The notes: generated from the letters alone by a model not told the origin. A stretch of DNA of 31,474 bases from Lactobacillaceae bacterium (GCA_031282325.1 JAITDY010000045.1:1-31474), one strand, 5' to 3'; shown: positions 23,169 through 31,474, counted from the stretch's first letter. Numbers and translations: made by a program.

Positions 23169-25093
23169 TGAATCCAGGAACAATTTTTGCAAATAGATAT
23201 TCAATTATAAGTTCACTCGGTGAAGGTGGCATGGCTAATGTTTATTTAGCTGATGATTTGTCTAACAATCAACAAGTAGCGGTTAAAATGCTTCGTCTTG
23301 ATTTACAAGAAAATCCAGAATTTGTTCGTCGTTTTCAACGAGAAGCACAAAACGCATCTAAATTAGTACACCCAAATATTGTTCAAGTTTTAAATTCAGG
23401 AACATTTGATGGAATTCAATATATCGTTATGGAATATATTGAAGGTATAGATTTGAAAAATTATATTCGAGAATTTTCGCCAATACCAAAGGCACAAGTT
23501 GTTAATATCATGGAACAAATTTTGTCTGCAGTTTCGATGGCGCATAATCATGGAATTGTTCACAGAGATTTAAAGCCACAAAATATTTTAATCGATAAAA
23601 ATGGTTCTGTTAAAATTACTGATTTTGGAATTGCAATAGCAAGAAGTGAGTTTGGAATGACTCAAACTAATTCAGTACTAGGTTCTATTCATTATCTGTC
23701 ACCAGAACAAATTCGTGGTGGTATGGCTACAAATAAAAGCGATATTTATTCTTTGGGTGTTATTTTATATGAAATGTTAATTGGAAAAGTTCCTTATGAA
23801 GGGAACAATACTGTTTCGATTGCTTTAAAACATTCCAATGAAGAAATGCCATCACTAAGAAAAATCGATGAAACCATTCCACAACCTTTGGAAAACGTTG
23901 TACTACGAGCTACTGCTAAAAATCCAGATAATCGTTATCTGACTGCTGAAGATATGGCTAATGATTTAAGAACAGTATTAATTCCTGAACGAGCATCAGA
24001 AGCTAGAATACCGGCTTTTTTTGATGACCAAAGTTTAACTAAAACGATGGTCTTGGATGATTTAAACGCAAGCGAACAAACTGGCACCTTATCTAAAATG
24101 GAAAATAATTCTAATTTGGTTCCAAAAAAAGGGCCACAGAAAAAGAAGTCAAATGCTAAATTACTTGCCTTTTTAATTCCGGCTGGTGTTTTAATCTTTG
24201 TGGGTCTTTTGGCTTTTCTCATGAATATGTTCGGACCGAAAAAAATAACTGTGGATAACCTTTCTAATAAAACTGAAGCGCAAGCTAGAAAAATATTGGA
24301 TCAAAATGGATTAAAAGTTGGCGAGATTACAAAAGTTAATTCTAATTCAATTGATAAAGGTAAAATCGTGAAAACCGATCCGGAGAAGGGTAAGAGAGTC
24401 AGACGGGGAACTAAGATTAAATTGTTTATTTCAAATGGTACTGATAAAATTGTTGTTGGTAATTATGAAGGATTCTCATATGATAAAGCTAAAAAGAAAT
24501 TAGTTGAACAGGGATTTGAAGTTAAACAAAAAAAGGCCTACTCGACTAATATTGCAAAAGGAAGCATTATATCTCAAAATATCAATCCTGATAAAAAAGT
24601 TAAGCCAAGTAAAACGACAATTATTTTTGTTGTTTCCAAGGGGCAAAAGAAAACAGAAATACCGAATTTAGTTGGACAAACATTAGAATTTGCACAAACA
24701 TGGGCTGCTCAGAATAATGTAGTACTGGAAAGCTCTCAAGAAAGTAGCGAGACTGTCCCTGCAGGACAAATTATTAGCCAAGACCCGAATAGTGGAAAAA
24801 TAGCTGAAGGTTCAATATTAAAAATAGTTATTTCTAGTGGAAGTAATTCTATTAAAGTACTCAATTTTATTGGTCAAGATCAAAATAATGCAATAGCTTG
24901 GGCTAAGGAAAATGGTATTTCATTGAGAATATCTGAAATATACGATTCAAATCCTCAGGGAATTGTTATTGCTCAGAGTGGTGGAGATAAAATTGAAAAA
25001 AATGGCTCAATCACTATTACCGTCAGCAAGGGCCCTCAAAAACCAGACGTGCCATCGTCAAGTTCGTCATCTAGCTCTTCAAATACTGAATAA
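23168..25093 (+). CDS. prkC: Serine/threonine protein kinase with PASTA domains (PrkC/StkP)
   Basis: This membrane kinase senses cell-wall fragments. The kinase domain has the Gly loop GEGGMANVY, Lys40, HRDLKPQN (132-139) and DFG (152-154), and ends near 275. A juxtamembrane linker leads to one membrane helix (about 331-355). Outside the cell come four PASTA repeats (about 358-427, 428-494, 495-561, 562-626) and a short Ser-rich tail. At 641 residues it is in the normal range. The ribosome binding site AAAAGGA is in the end of stp. Known family targets include division and wall-synthesis proteins. Confidence 0.96.
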   Translation: MNPGTIFANRYSIISSLGEGGMANVYLADDLSNNQQVAVKMLRLDLQENPEFVRRFQREAQNASKLVHPNIVQVLNSGTFDGIQYIVMEYIEGIDLKNYIREFSPIPKAQVVNIMEQILSAVSMAHNHGIVHRDLKPQNILIDKNGSVKITDFGIAIARSEFGMTQTNSVLGSIHYLSPEQIRGGMATNKSDIYSLGVILYEMLIGKVPYEGNNTVSIALKHSNEEMPSLRKIDETIPQPLENVVLRATAKNPDNRYLTAEDMANDLRTVLIPERASEARIPAFFDDQSLTKTMVLDDLNASEQTGTLSKMENNSNLVPKKGPQKKKSNAKLLAFLIPAGVLIFVGLLAFLMNMFGPKKITVDNLSNKTEAQARKILDQNGLKVGEITKVNSNSIDKGKIVKTDPEKGKRVRRGTKIKLFISNGTDKIVVGNYEGFSYDKAKKKLVEQGFEVKQKKAYSTNIAKGSIISQNINPDKKVKPSKTTIIFVVSKGQKKTEIPNLVGQTLEFAQTWAAQNNVVLESSQESSETVPAGQIISQDPNSGKIAEGSILKIVISSGSNSIKVLNFIGQDQNNAIAWAKENGISLRISEIYDSNPQGIVIAQSGGDKIEKNGSITITVSKGPQKPDVPSSSSSSSSSNTE

Positions 25094-25142
25094 CTAATTT
25101 GATTAAAATATATAAATAAAATTTCAAAAAAAGGAGAATAAA

Positions 25143-25793
25143 ATGACTGTTATCGTATCACCCTCAATCTTAAGTGCTGATTATTTAAACTTGCAAAGAG
25201 ATGTAGAAAATTTAAAGGAAGCTGGTGCTCAATATTTGCATATTGACGTTATGGATGGAATGTTTGTTCCTAGTATTTCTTATGGTCCAAATTGGGTATC
25301 TCAATTAAAAAAAGTGACTGATTTAGTTTTGGATGTTCATTTAATGGTTGTTAATCCCGAACGTTATATTCAAACATTTATTGATGCTGGATCAGATATT
25401 ATTGGTGTACATCAAGAATCAACCCCTCATATTCATCGTGCCTTGCAGATGATTAAAAATGCTGGTATAAAAGCTGAAGTAGTTATTAATCCCGGAACGG
25501 CCTTGGAAAATATTTATCCAGTTTTGCATATGGTAGACCAAGTATTGATTATGACTGTTAATCCAGGCTTTGGCGGACAGAAATTCTTACCGGAAACATT
25601 AGTTAAGATTAAAACCTTATCCGAATATAAAAAAGCACATAATTTATCGTTTGATATAGAAGTAGATGGTGGCGTGAATAACAATACAGCTCAACAATCT
25701 TATGATGCAGGGGCGAATGTTTTTGTGGCTGGTTCATATATTTTTAATGGAGATGTGAAGAATAATCTTCAAACATTATTAAATATTAAATGA
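25143..25793 (+). CDS. rpe: Ribulose-phosphate 3-epimerase
   Basis: It interconverts ribulose 5-phosphate and xylulose 5-phosphate, a step of the pentose phosphate or phosphoketolase route. The TIM barrel motifs are SPSILSADYLNL, HIDVMDGMFVPSISYG, DVHLMV, TVNPGFGGQ and IEVDGGVN, all intact. It has 216 residues, normal length, with a strong ribosome binding site AAGGAG (25131-25136). It follows prkC after about 50 AT-rich bases in which rsgA is usually found in relatives, and overlaps thiN by four bases. Confidence 0.97.
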   Translation: MTVIVSPSILSADYLNLQRDVENLKEAGAQYLHIDVMDGMFVPSISYGPNWVSQLKKVTDLVLDVHLMVVNPERYIQTFIDAGSDIIGVHQESTPHIHRALQMIKNAGIKAEVVINPGTALENIYPVLHMVDQVLIMTVNPGFGGQKFLPETLVKIKTLSEYKKAHNLSFDIEVDGGVNNNTAQQSYDAGANVFVAGSYIFNGDVKNNLQTLLNIK

Positions 25794-26431
25794 AAATTAT
25801 AAACATTTTAGTGGCGGGACCAGAAGCTAATTTACCAAATGAATGGTGGAAAATCCCCGGGGAATGGGTTGGAGTTGATTTAGGAGCAACACGATTATTT
25901 AATCGAGGGATTAAACCAATTTTTGTAGTGGGAGATTTTGATTCAGTAAGTGAAAATCAAAAAAATGAAATTCAAAAGTTAGTACCTAATTTGCAAATAG
26001 TTAATTCAATAAAAGATGATACTGATACTGAATTGGCATTACAAAAAGTGAAAACACTTAGTCCAGACCGAATTAATTTATTTGGGGCAACGGGTGGTAG
26101 GCTTGATCATGAAATTGCAAATATTTGGATGATCGTGCAAAAACGTTTTTCAGACTTAGCAAATAAATTTTTTATTTATGATTATAAAAATGAAATTTCT
26201 TATTTAAAAGCTGGAGTATCGATAGTTTCACCGGACAATAACTATAAATATATTGGTTTTATGGCGCTTAATCCAATTGAAAATTTTGTAATTAACGGAG
26301 CTAAGTACAAATTACATGATTTTAATAGTTATAGTCCTCGGATGTTTACGTCCAATGAATTTATAGAAAATAAAAATATTACAGTTTCCTTTAAAAATGG
26401 AATTGTAATGGTAATTAAGGCAAACGACTAA
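25790..26431 (+). CDS. thiN: Thiamine pyrophosphokinase
   Basis: It converts thiamine to thiamine diphosphate with ATP, the cofactor of the PDH E1 encoded just downstream. Motifs are VGVDLGATRLFNRGIKP, FVVGDFDSVS, KDDTDTELAL and LFGATGGRLDHEIANI. It has 213 residues, normal length. It overlaps rpe by four bases (ATGA) and ends the operon before a strong terminator. Confidence 0.94.
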   Translation: MKIINILVAGPEANLPNEWWKIPGEWVGVDLGATRLFNRGIKPIFVVGDFDSVSENQKNEIQKLVPNLQIVNSIKDDTDTELALQKVKTLSPDRINLFGATGGRLDHEIANIWMIVQKRFSDLANKFFIYDYKNEISYLKAGVSIVSPDNNYKYIGFMALNPIENFVINGAKYKLHDFNSYSPRMFTSNEFIENKNITVSFKNGIVMVIKAND

Positions 26432-26445
26432 TTAGATATTTTTTG

Positions 26446-26478
26446 AAAAAAAAGGATTAAATGCTTAATCCTTTTTTT
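26446..26478 (+). terminator. Intrinsic terminator after thiN
   Basis: GGATTAA (26454-26460) pairs with TTAATCC (26465-26471) around ATGC. It is flanked by eight A upstream and seven T downstream, so the stem can extend to about 14 bp. It could act in both directions and isolates the thiN operon from the PDH operon. Confidence 0.93.
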
Positions 26479-26481
26479 GTG

Positions 26482-26498
26482 CGTAACATCACGTAACA
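26482..26498 (+). repeat. Tandem CGTAACA direct repeats upstream of the PDH operon
   Basis: CGTAACA occurs at 26482-26488 and 26492-26498, exactly 10 bp apart, about one helical turn. The site is roughly 50 bp upstream of the predicted transcription start of lplA. This could be an activator or repressor site, but no known regulator motif is recognised. Confidence 0.35.
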
Positions 26499-26536
26499 AA
26501 ATGATTTTTTAGTTCATTGTTCACAAAAAAATTGTC

Positions 26537-26542
26537 TATAAT
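26537..26542 (+). promoter_or_regulatory. -10 box of the lplA-pdh operon promoter
   Basis: TATAAT lies 12 bases before the cre site. The -35 is poor (TTCATT at 26513-26518, 18-bp spacing, is the best-placed candidate). Transcription is predicted to start around 26549. Confidence 0.65.
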
Positions 26543-26554
26543 TAAATTGTTAGA

Positions 26555-26568
26555 TGTAAGCGCTTACA
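26555..26568 (+). promoter_or_regulatory. Catabolite responsive element (CcpA operator)
   Basis: TGTAAGCGCTTACA is a perfect 14-bp palindrome and a full match to the cre consensus TGWAANCGNTNWCA. It lies at about +7 to +20 relative to the predicted start, the position expected for repression by CcpA. It implies carbon-source control of the whole lplA-pdhABCD operon. Confidence 0.92.
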
Positions 26569-26585
26569 GAAGGGAGTGACAATTA

Positions 26586-27578
26586 ATGAAATTTATTAAT
26601 TATTTTGGAAATGATGCCTATACAAATATTGCAATGGATGCTTGGCTTTTAAAAAATTTAAAGCCAGAACAACCTGTATTTGCCCTTTGGCAAAACAAAC
26701 GAGCAGTTATTGTAGGCGAAAATCAAAATACTTTTAAGGAAGTCAATCAAGATTATATTGATAGTCATGATGTTCAAGTAGTTAGACGTGTTTCGGGTGG
26801 AGGAGCAGTTTATCACGATTTAGGTAATATTTGCTTTACATTTTTTGTTCCCGTTGCAAATAGTGCTAATGTAAATTTTCATAAGTTCGTTAAGCCAATG
26901 GCTGATGCTTTAGAATCGTTAAATATTCCGGTTGAAATTTCAGGTAGAAATGATTTAGAAATTAATGGTAAAAAGGTATCTGGAAATGCCCAAAGATATG
27001 CTGGCGGTTATTTAATGCATCATGGAACATTACTATGGAATACTGACGTGGAAGCGATGGTTAGGGCTTTGAATGTTGCAGATGAAAAATTTATTTCTAA
27101 GGCAACGAAGTCAGTATCATCTCGTGTTGGCAACATTAAAGATTTTGCGCCGAAAACATTATCGATTGATGATTTTATTGAAAAATTAAATTATTATCTT
27201 ACCAATAGTGGAAAAGATGGAGAAATTCAATTAACTCCTGAGCAAAAAGCAGGGATTTTAAAAGCTCGGGACGAAAAATTTTCTCAGTGGTCATGGAATT
27301 ATGGAAAGAGTCCTGAATTCATGTACAACAATCATGCAAAATTCGATGGCGGTTCCATTGACGTACAAGTTAATGTCAATAATGGTCATATTACAGACAT
27401 TAACTTTACTGGTGATTTCCTAGGAGTACGGGATTGGCGCGAAATAAAACCTGCATTATTAGGAATCCCATTTACAAATGAAGCAGTTGGGCAAGTGTTG
27501 GAAACAAATGCTGACGGGCAATATTTTGGTGGTATTACAAACGAACAATTATTGGAAACATTTTTTCAAAAAGGATAA
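26586..27578 (+). CDS. lplA: Lipoate--protein ligase A
   Basis: It attaches lipoate, or lipoate made from exogenous precursor, to the lipoyl Lys of E2 subunits. The family core RRVSGGGAVYHDLGNICFTF, GRNDLEINGKKVSGNAQRY and HHGTLLWNTD is present, with the C-terminal LplA accessory domain (about 245-330) containing the YNNHAKFDGGSIDVQVNV stretch. It has 330 residues. It starts at ATG 26586 after AGGGAG. It is the first gene of the PDH operon, ahead of pdhA, so the modifying enzyme is made with its target (Lys43 of PdhC). Confidence 0.95.
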   Translation: MKFINYFGNDAYTNIAMDAWLLKNLKPEQPVFALWQNKRAVIVGENQNTFKEVNQDYIDSHDVQVVRRVSGGGAVYHDLGNICFTFFVPVANSANVNFHKFVKPMADALESLNIPVEISGRNDLEINGKKVSGNAQRYAGGYLMHHGTLLWNTDVEAMVRALNVADEKFISKATKSVSSRVGNIKDFAPKTLSIDDFIEKLNYYLTNSGKDGEIQLTPEQKAGILKARDEKFSQWSWNYGKSPEFMYNNHAKFDGGSIDVQVNVNNGHITDINFTGDFLGVRDWREIKPALLGIPFTNEAVGQVLETNADGQYFGGITNEQLLETFFQKG

Positions 27579-27593
27579 GAAAGAAGAACATTT

Positions 27594-28730
27594 ATGAGTG
27601 ATCAAATTAAAATAAATCAAAAAATTCTAGATTTCAATACGCAATTACAAGAGCAAGATTCATTTTTTCCAGTTTTATCTGTTCTAGATAATCAAGGCAA
27701 AATAATCGATAAAGAAGCTCTAAAAAGAGCTGAATTATCAGATGAAGATTTAGTAAATATTATTAAAAGAATGCTTCTTAGCAGACAATTGGATATTCGA
27801 TCAATTAAGTTAGCTAAACAAGGTCGTTTTGGTTTTTTTGCGCCAACTGCTGGGCAAGAAGCGTCACAAATGGCGTCATCATATGCTTTTAATGATGACG
27901 ATTGGTTAATGCCTGGATATCGTGATATTCCAGAAATAATCGTAAAAGGGTGGCCAATCTGGAAAGCAATTTTGTGGTCACGTGGCCATGTATTAGGTAA
28001 TGAATTTGTAACCGAAGATGGTAAAGAAATTAATGCTTGGATGCCTCAAATTATAATTGGTGCTCAATATGTTGAGGCTGCCGGTATTGCATTAGGGCTG
28101 AAAAAAAGAGGCAAAAATGCAGTGGCTTACGCCTATACAGGCGATGGTGGAACTTCGCAAGGAGATTTTTACGAAGGCATTAACTTTGCCGGTGCTTATA
28201 AAGCAAACGCAGTTTTCTTTATTCAAAATAATGGTTACGCCATTTCAACTCCAAGATCTTTACAAACTGCAGCAGTTCATTTAGCTGCTAAGGGTTGGGC
28301 GGCTGGAATACCAAGCGTAGTGGTAGATGGTAATGATCCTATTGCAATGTATCTAGTTTCTAAAGAAGCTAGAGCGTGGGCTGTTAGCGGCAATGGACCG
28401 GTATTGATTGAAACGCTTACCAATCGACTTGAGCCTCATTCAACTGCTGGTGATGATCCATTACGTTATCGAAAACAAGATGATATAGATTCATGGTGGC
28501 AAAAAGAACCATTGATTCGTATGCGTAATTTCATGACGGAAAAAGGTATCTGGTCATTGGAATTAGAAAATGCTTATATCGATGAAGTCAATACTTTAAT
28601 TGATGAACAAATTAAAATTGCTGATAACGTTGAAAAGCAAAAGGTTTCAAATTTCATTAAAAATACCTTAGAAATTCCCGGGCAAGCAATGAACGAACAA
28701 ATCGCAAAGTTTGAAAGTGAGGGTAAATAA
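27594..28730 (+). CDS. pdhA: Pyruvate dehydrogenase E1 component subunit alpha
   Basis: With PdhB it forms the thiamine-diphosphate-dependent E1 that decarboxylates pyruvate and acetylates the E2 lipoyl group. The ThDP/Mg motif GDGGTSQGDFYEGINFAGAY is complete, ending in the conserved NNGYAIS. The active-site RFGFFAPTAGQEA and RLEPHSTAGDDP segments are also present. The length of 378 residues is normal. The ribosome binding site is a weak AAGAAGAA. It lies 15 bases after lplA. Confidence 0.96.
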   Translation: MSDQIKINQKILDFNTQLQEQDSFFPVLSVLDNQGKIIDKEALKRAELSDEDLVNIIKRMLLSRQLDIRSIKLAKQGRFGFFAPTAGQEASQMASSYAFNDDDWLMPGYRDIPEIIVKGWPIWKAILWSRGHVLGNEFVTEDGKEINAWMPQIIIGAQYVEAAGIALGLKKRGKNAVAYAYTGDGGTSQGDFYEGINFAGAYKANAVFFIQNNGYAISTPRSLQTAAVHLAAKGWAAGIPSVVVDGNDPIAMYLVSKEARAWAVSGNGPVLIETLTNRLEPHSTAGDDPLRYRKQDDIDSWWQKEPLIRMRNFMTEKGIWSLELENAYIDEVNTLIDEQIKIADNVEKQKVSNFIKNTLEIPGQAMNEQIAKFESEGK

Positions 28731-28731
28731 A

Positions 28732-29712
28732 ATGGCAGTAAAAAGTTATATCGACGCTATTCGCGAAGCAATGGATTTAGCTCTAGAAAAAGATGAAAAT
28801 GTTTTAATCTTTGGTGAAGACGTTGGTGAAAACGGTGGAGTTTTTCGTGCCACTGATGGTTTACAAGCAAAATACGGAGAAGAGCGGGTGTTTAATACGC
28901 CGTTAGCTGAATCTGGAATTGGTGGATTAGCGATTGGATTAACAACACAAAATTATCGTCCAATTATGGAAATTCAATTTTTCGGATTTGTTTTTGAAGT
29001 AATGGATTCAATTGCTGGACAAATGGCAAGGAACCGTTTTCGTTTTAACGCGACTCGTCAAATGCCTATTGTTGTTCGTTCACCTTATGGGGGAGGTACT
29101 AAAACTCCGGAAATGCATGCTGATAATTTAGAAGGAATGGTTGCCCAAATACCGGGAATTAGAGTTGTTATGCCTGCAAATCCAGCTGATGCAAAAGGAT
29201 TATTATTAAGTTCAATTGCTTCTAATGATCCAGTTATTTTTTTGGAAAATCTACATTTATATCGATCATTGAAAGGTGAAGTTCCAGATGGTTTTTACAC
29301 TACTCCTTTAGATACTGCTGCTATAGCACGTGCTGGCTCAGATGTATCAATTATTTCATACGGAGGAGGTGTTCCGGTTGCACTGAAGGCAGCAGAGGAA
29401 TTAGAAAAAAATAATGTATCTGCTGAAGTCTTGGATTTAAGAACAGTGTCTCCTTTAGATATTGAAGCAATTGGTAAGACGGTTGAAAAGACTGGACGAG
29501 TTGTAATCGTCCAAGAAGCTCAAAGAATGGCTGGAATTGGTGCTAATGTGATGAGTGAAATTTCAGAACGTTTTGTTTTAAATTTAAAAGCACCAATCGG
29601 AAGAGTTGCAGCGCCAGATTCAGTTTATCCATTTGCACAAGCAGAAAATGATTGGATGATTAAAGCTGATGATGTTGTAAACAAAGTAATGGAGATTGTA
29701 GAATATGACTGA
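28732..29712 (+). CDS. pdhB: Pyruvate dehydrogenase E1 component subunit beta
   Basis: This is the second half of the E1 heterotetramer. Conserved transketolase-type segments are FGEDVGENGGVFRATDGL, FNTPLAESGIGGLAIGL, MEIQFFGFVFE, VVRSPYGGG and the C-terminal VLDLRTVSPLD. With the ATG at 28732 it has 326 residues, which matches the family; the in-frame TTG at 28711 would add seven residues inside pdhA. GAGGG lies upstream. It overlaps pdhC by eight bases. Confidence 0.96.
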   Translation: MAVKSYIDAIREAMDLALEKDENVLIFGEDVGENGGVFRATDGLQAKYGEERVFNTPLAESGIGGLAIGLTTQNYRPIMEIQFFGFVFEVMDSIAGQMARNRFRFNATRQMPIVVRSPYGGGTKTPEMHADNLEGMVAQIPGIRVVMPANPADAKGLLLSSIASNDPVIFLENLHLYRSLKGEVPDGFYTTPLDTAAIARAGSDVSIISYGGGVPVALKAAEELEKNNVSAEVLDLRTVSPLDIEAIGKTVEKTGRVVIVQEAQRMAGIGANVMSEISERFVLNLKAPIGRVAAPDSVYPFAQAENDWMIKADDVVNKVMEIVEYD

Positions 29713-31099
29713 AATTTTTAAGATGCCAGATATTGGTGAAGGAATGGCAGAAGGTGACATTGCTTCTTGGCTTGTTAAAGTCGGAGACAAAGTATCTGCA
29801 GATGATCCGGTAGCAGAAATACAAAATGATAAATTGGTTCAAGAAATATTGTCTCCATATTCAGGAACTGTTACTAAAATATTTGCTGAAGTTGGAGAAA
29901 CTGTTTTTGTGGGTAACCCATTAATTGAATTTGATGGTGAAGATAAAAATGATAGTGATGAAAATGATTTATCTGATACTACCGCTAATGATGTTGCTGT
30001 TGAAAAAAAACCAACTGAATCTATAAAAGAAGTAGTTTTGTCTACCACAAATGTAGATGCTAATGATAAACAAAATAAAGTATTAGAAAATCAAGATCAA
30101 AATGTTCAAACAGTTCCAGTTGTAAATAATAGGGTGTTAGCAATGCCATCTGTCAGACATTTTGCATTTGAAAAAGGAATTGATTTATCTAAGGTACAAG
30201 CAAGTGGCAGACATGGACATGTAACGATATCTGATGTAGAAAAATATTTGCTTAACGATTCACAAATTTCAAATAATAATAATTTGTCTAACACTGTTAC
30301 AAAAGAAAAAGATAATAATCTAGATGTTTCAATAAAACAAAAAACAGAACAATTAACAACAACTTCAAATAATTCTTTAGATAATCAAAATAAAAAAACT
30401 GAAACTATTCAGTCGATGACTCCAGTTAGAAAAGCAATTGCAAAGGCAATGACACAACAAAATTCTACGATACCGTTAGTAACCAATTTTGATTCTGTAG
30501 AAGTCAGCAAGTTAGTTGAGTATCGACAAAATTTCAAGCAACAGTTATTGGATGATGATATTCATTTAACTTATCTGTCTTATGCTGTTAAAGCGTTAGC
30601 TGCTACCGCTAAAAAATTCCCAGAATTAAACGCAAGCATTGACATGGAAAAACAAGAAATTACTTATCATAATGATGTCAATATGGGAATTGCTGTAAAT
30701 GCACCAAGTGGATTATATGTTCCGGTGATTAAAAATGCAGATCAAAAGTCAATTATTACAATTGCTAAGGAAATTACTGAATTATCTACTGAGGTTCGCA
30801 ATGGAACGATCAGAATGGATCAAATGCAAGGGGGAACAATCACGATTTCAAATCTTGGTTCAGCCAGAGGAACATGGTTTACCCCAATTATTAACGGAAA
30901 AGAAGTAGCTATTTTAGGATTAGGATCAATTATAAAAGAACCGATAGTAAATAGCGATAATGAAATATCGATTGGTCAAAATATGAAATTGTCGTTAAGT
31001 TACGATCATCGTTTGATTGATGGAATGTTAGGACAAACAGCAATTAATTATTTAAAGAAATTATTAGCAGATCCAGCTTATATGCTAATGGAGGTGTAA
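29705..31099 (+). CDS. pdhC: Pyruvate dehydrogenase E2 component (dihydrolipoamide acetyltransferase)
   Basis: The E2 core of PDH transfers the acetyl group to CoA. One lipoyl domain (about 1-78) carries Lys43 in EIQNDKLVQEI, the LplA target. A long low-complexity linker (about 79-140) leads to the peripheral-subunit-binding domain (about 142-182, VLAMPSVRHFAFEKGIDLS). A second Asn/Gln/Thr-rich linker (about 183-235) precedes the acyltransferase domain, with catalytic His435 and Asp439 in DHRLIDG. The length of 464 residues fits a single-lipoyl E2. PDH is favoured over other 2-oxoacid complexes by the operon. Confidence 0.95.
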   Translation: MTEIFKMPDIGEGMAEGDIASWLVKVGDKVSADDPVAEIQNDKLVQEILSPYSGTVTKIFAEVGETVFVGNPLIEFDGEDKNDSDENDLSDTTANDVAVEKKPTESIKEVVLSTTNVDANDKQNKVLENQDQNVQTVPVVNNRVLAMPSVRHFAFEKGIDLSKVQASGRHGHVTISDVEKYLLNDSQISNNNNLSNTVTKEKDNNLDVSIKQKTEQLTTTSNNSLDNQNKKTETIQSMTPVRKAIAKAMTQQNSTIPLVTNFDSVEVSKLVEYRQNFKQQLLDDDIHLTYLSYAVKALAATAKKFPELNASIDMEKQEITYHNDVNMGIAVNAPSGLYVPVIKNADQKSIITIAKEITELSTEVRNGTIRMDQMQGGTITISNLGSARGTWFTPIINGKEVAILGLGSIIKEPIVNSDNEISIGQNMKLSLSYDHRLIDGMLGQTAINYLKKLLADPAYMLMEV

Positions 31100-31101
31100 A
31101 A

Positions 31102-31474
31102 ATGGTTGTAGGTGCACAAGCACGGGAAATCGATACTGTTGTTATTGGGTCAGGTCCCGGAGGTTACGTGGCAGCAATTCGCGCTGCTGAATTAGGCCAA
31201 AAAGTAACGATTATCGAACGAGATCAAATTGGTGGAGTTTGTTTAAATATCGGGTGCATTCCGTCGAAAGCATTAATAAATGTAGGACATCATTATCGTC
31301 AAGCCAAAGCAGGTAATCCATTTGGAATTACACAGCAAGAGCTTTCAATTGATTGGAATAAAACACAATCTTGGAAACAAAATACAGTTGTAAATACACT
31401 TACAAGTGGTGTAAAAATGTTGTTAAAAAAACATCATGTAGAAATAATAAAAGGCGAAGCTTCCTTTAATGACA
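31102..31474 (+). CDS. pdhD: Dihydrolipoamide dehydrogenase (E3), 3' partial
   Basis: This FAD enzyme reoxidises the E2 dihydrolipoyl group and reduces NAD. It is cut by the window end after 124 codons. Visible are the FAD-binding motif VVIGSGPGGYVAAIRAAELG (residues 13-32), the E39-type end of strand 2 (IIER) and the redox disulfide GGVCLNIGCIPSKAL with Cys47 and Cys52. It starts at ATG 31102, two bases after the pdhC stop, with GGAGG at 31090-31094. About three quarters of the protein lies beyond the window. Confidence 0.96.
   Translation, partial: MVVGAQAREIDTVVIGSGPGGYVAAIRAAELGQKVTIIERDQIGGVCLNIGCIPSKALINVGHHYRQAKAGNPFGITQQELSIDWNKTQSWKQNTVVNTLTSGVKMLLKKHHVEIIKGEASFND

Noticed and set aside
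24226..25050. PASTA repeats of prkC as a DNA repeat or recombination array
   Set aside because: The four units are similar only as protein domains; their DNA has diverged and no near-identical repeats were seen.
25054..25083. Repeat-like run of Ser codons at the end of prkC as a phase-variable tract
   Set aside because: The codons are mixed (TCG, TCA, AGT, TCT, AGC), so there is no simple nucleotide repeat prone to slippage.
28711..28731. Upstream TTG start for pdhB
   Set aside because: It lies within pdhA; the ATG at 28732 has GAGGG upstream and gives the family-typical start.
1..31474. A defence system, prophage, transposon or CRISPR array
   Set aside because: All genes belong to recognised housekeeping families on one strand; no transposase, integrase, spacer-repeat pattern or composition shift was seen.

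Overview
The window is a compact stretch of core chromosome from a low-G+C Gram-positive bacterium (by eye about one third G+C). Thirty-two protein genes all lie on the + strand, usually overlapping or only a few bases apart. The organism is most likely a member of the Lactobacillales, perhaps a fast-evolving or streamlined Lactobacillaceae. The grounds are the gene families and their order (yqeG-yqeH-yhbY-nadD-yqeK-rsfS; pheST behind a T-box; priA-fmt-stp-prkC-rpe-thiN; pdhABCD with a cre site). The genus cannot be fixed from the sequence alone. No mobile element, CRISPR array, tRNA or rRNA was seen, and no gene-free stretch exceeds 300 bases.

Layout. 1-2646: the 3' part of rpoC and its terminator. 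2659-4315: a promoter, an L20-type leader with an intrinsic terminator, then infC (apparent AUA start), rpmI and rplT. The rplT product has a C-terminal extension ending in a HeH/SAP-like motif. 4325-10311: two mutually exclusive inverted repeats and an extended -10 box, then the yqeG-yqeH-yhbY-nadD-yqeK-rsfS-methyltransferase-tmcAL-yceD operon (ribosome assembly, NAD synthesis, tRNA modification). 10318-12464: yidC, a TrmH/SpoU RNA methyltransferase and an HxlR regulator. 12500-16119: a T-box leader and pheS-pheT. 16128-21437: a ROK glucokinase, two unrelated metallophosphoesterases and priA. 21442-26431: fmt, the PP2C phosphatase/PASTA kinase pair, rpe and thiN. 26446-31474: terminator, promoter and a perfect CcpA operator, then lplA-pdhA-pdhB-pdhC-pdhD, cut by the window end.

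How the genes fit together. Much of the window serves translation: RNA polymerase, IF3, L35, L20, YqeH, YhbY, RsfS, TmcAL, RNA methylation, PheRS and Met-tRNA formylation. Several genes feed on one another's products: LplA lipoylates the PDH E2 encoded downstream, ThiN makes the thiamine diphosphate used by PDH E1, and NadD makes NAD for PDH E3. No wholly new multi-gene system was seen. The unusual points are the L20 extension, the IF3 start codon, candidate leaderless promoters with a shared extended -10, the alternative hairpins before yqeG, a lost catalytic His in NadD, a lost zinc Cys in PriA, and the absence of rsmB and rsgA from a conserved neighbourhood.
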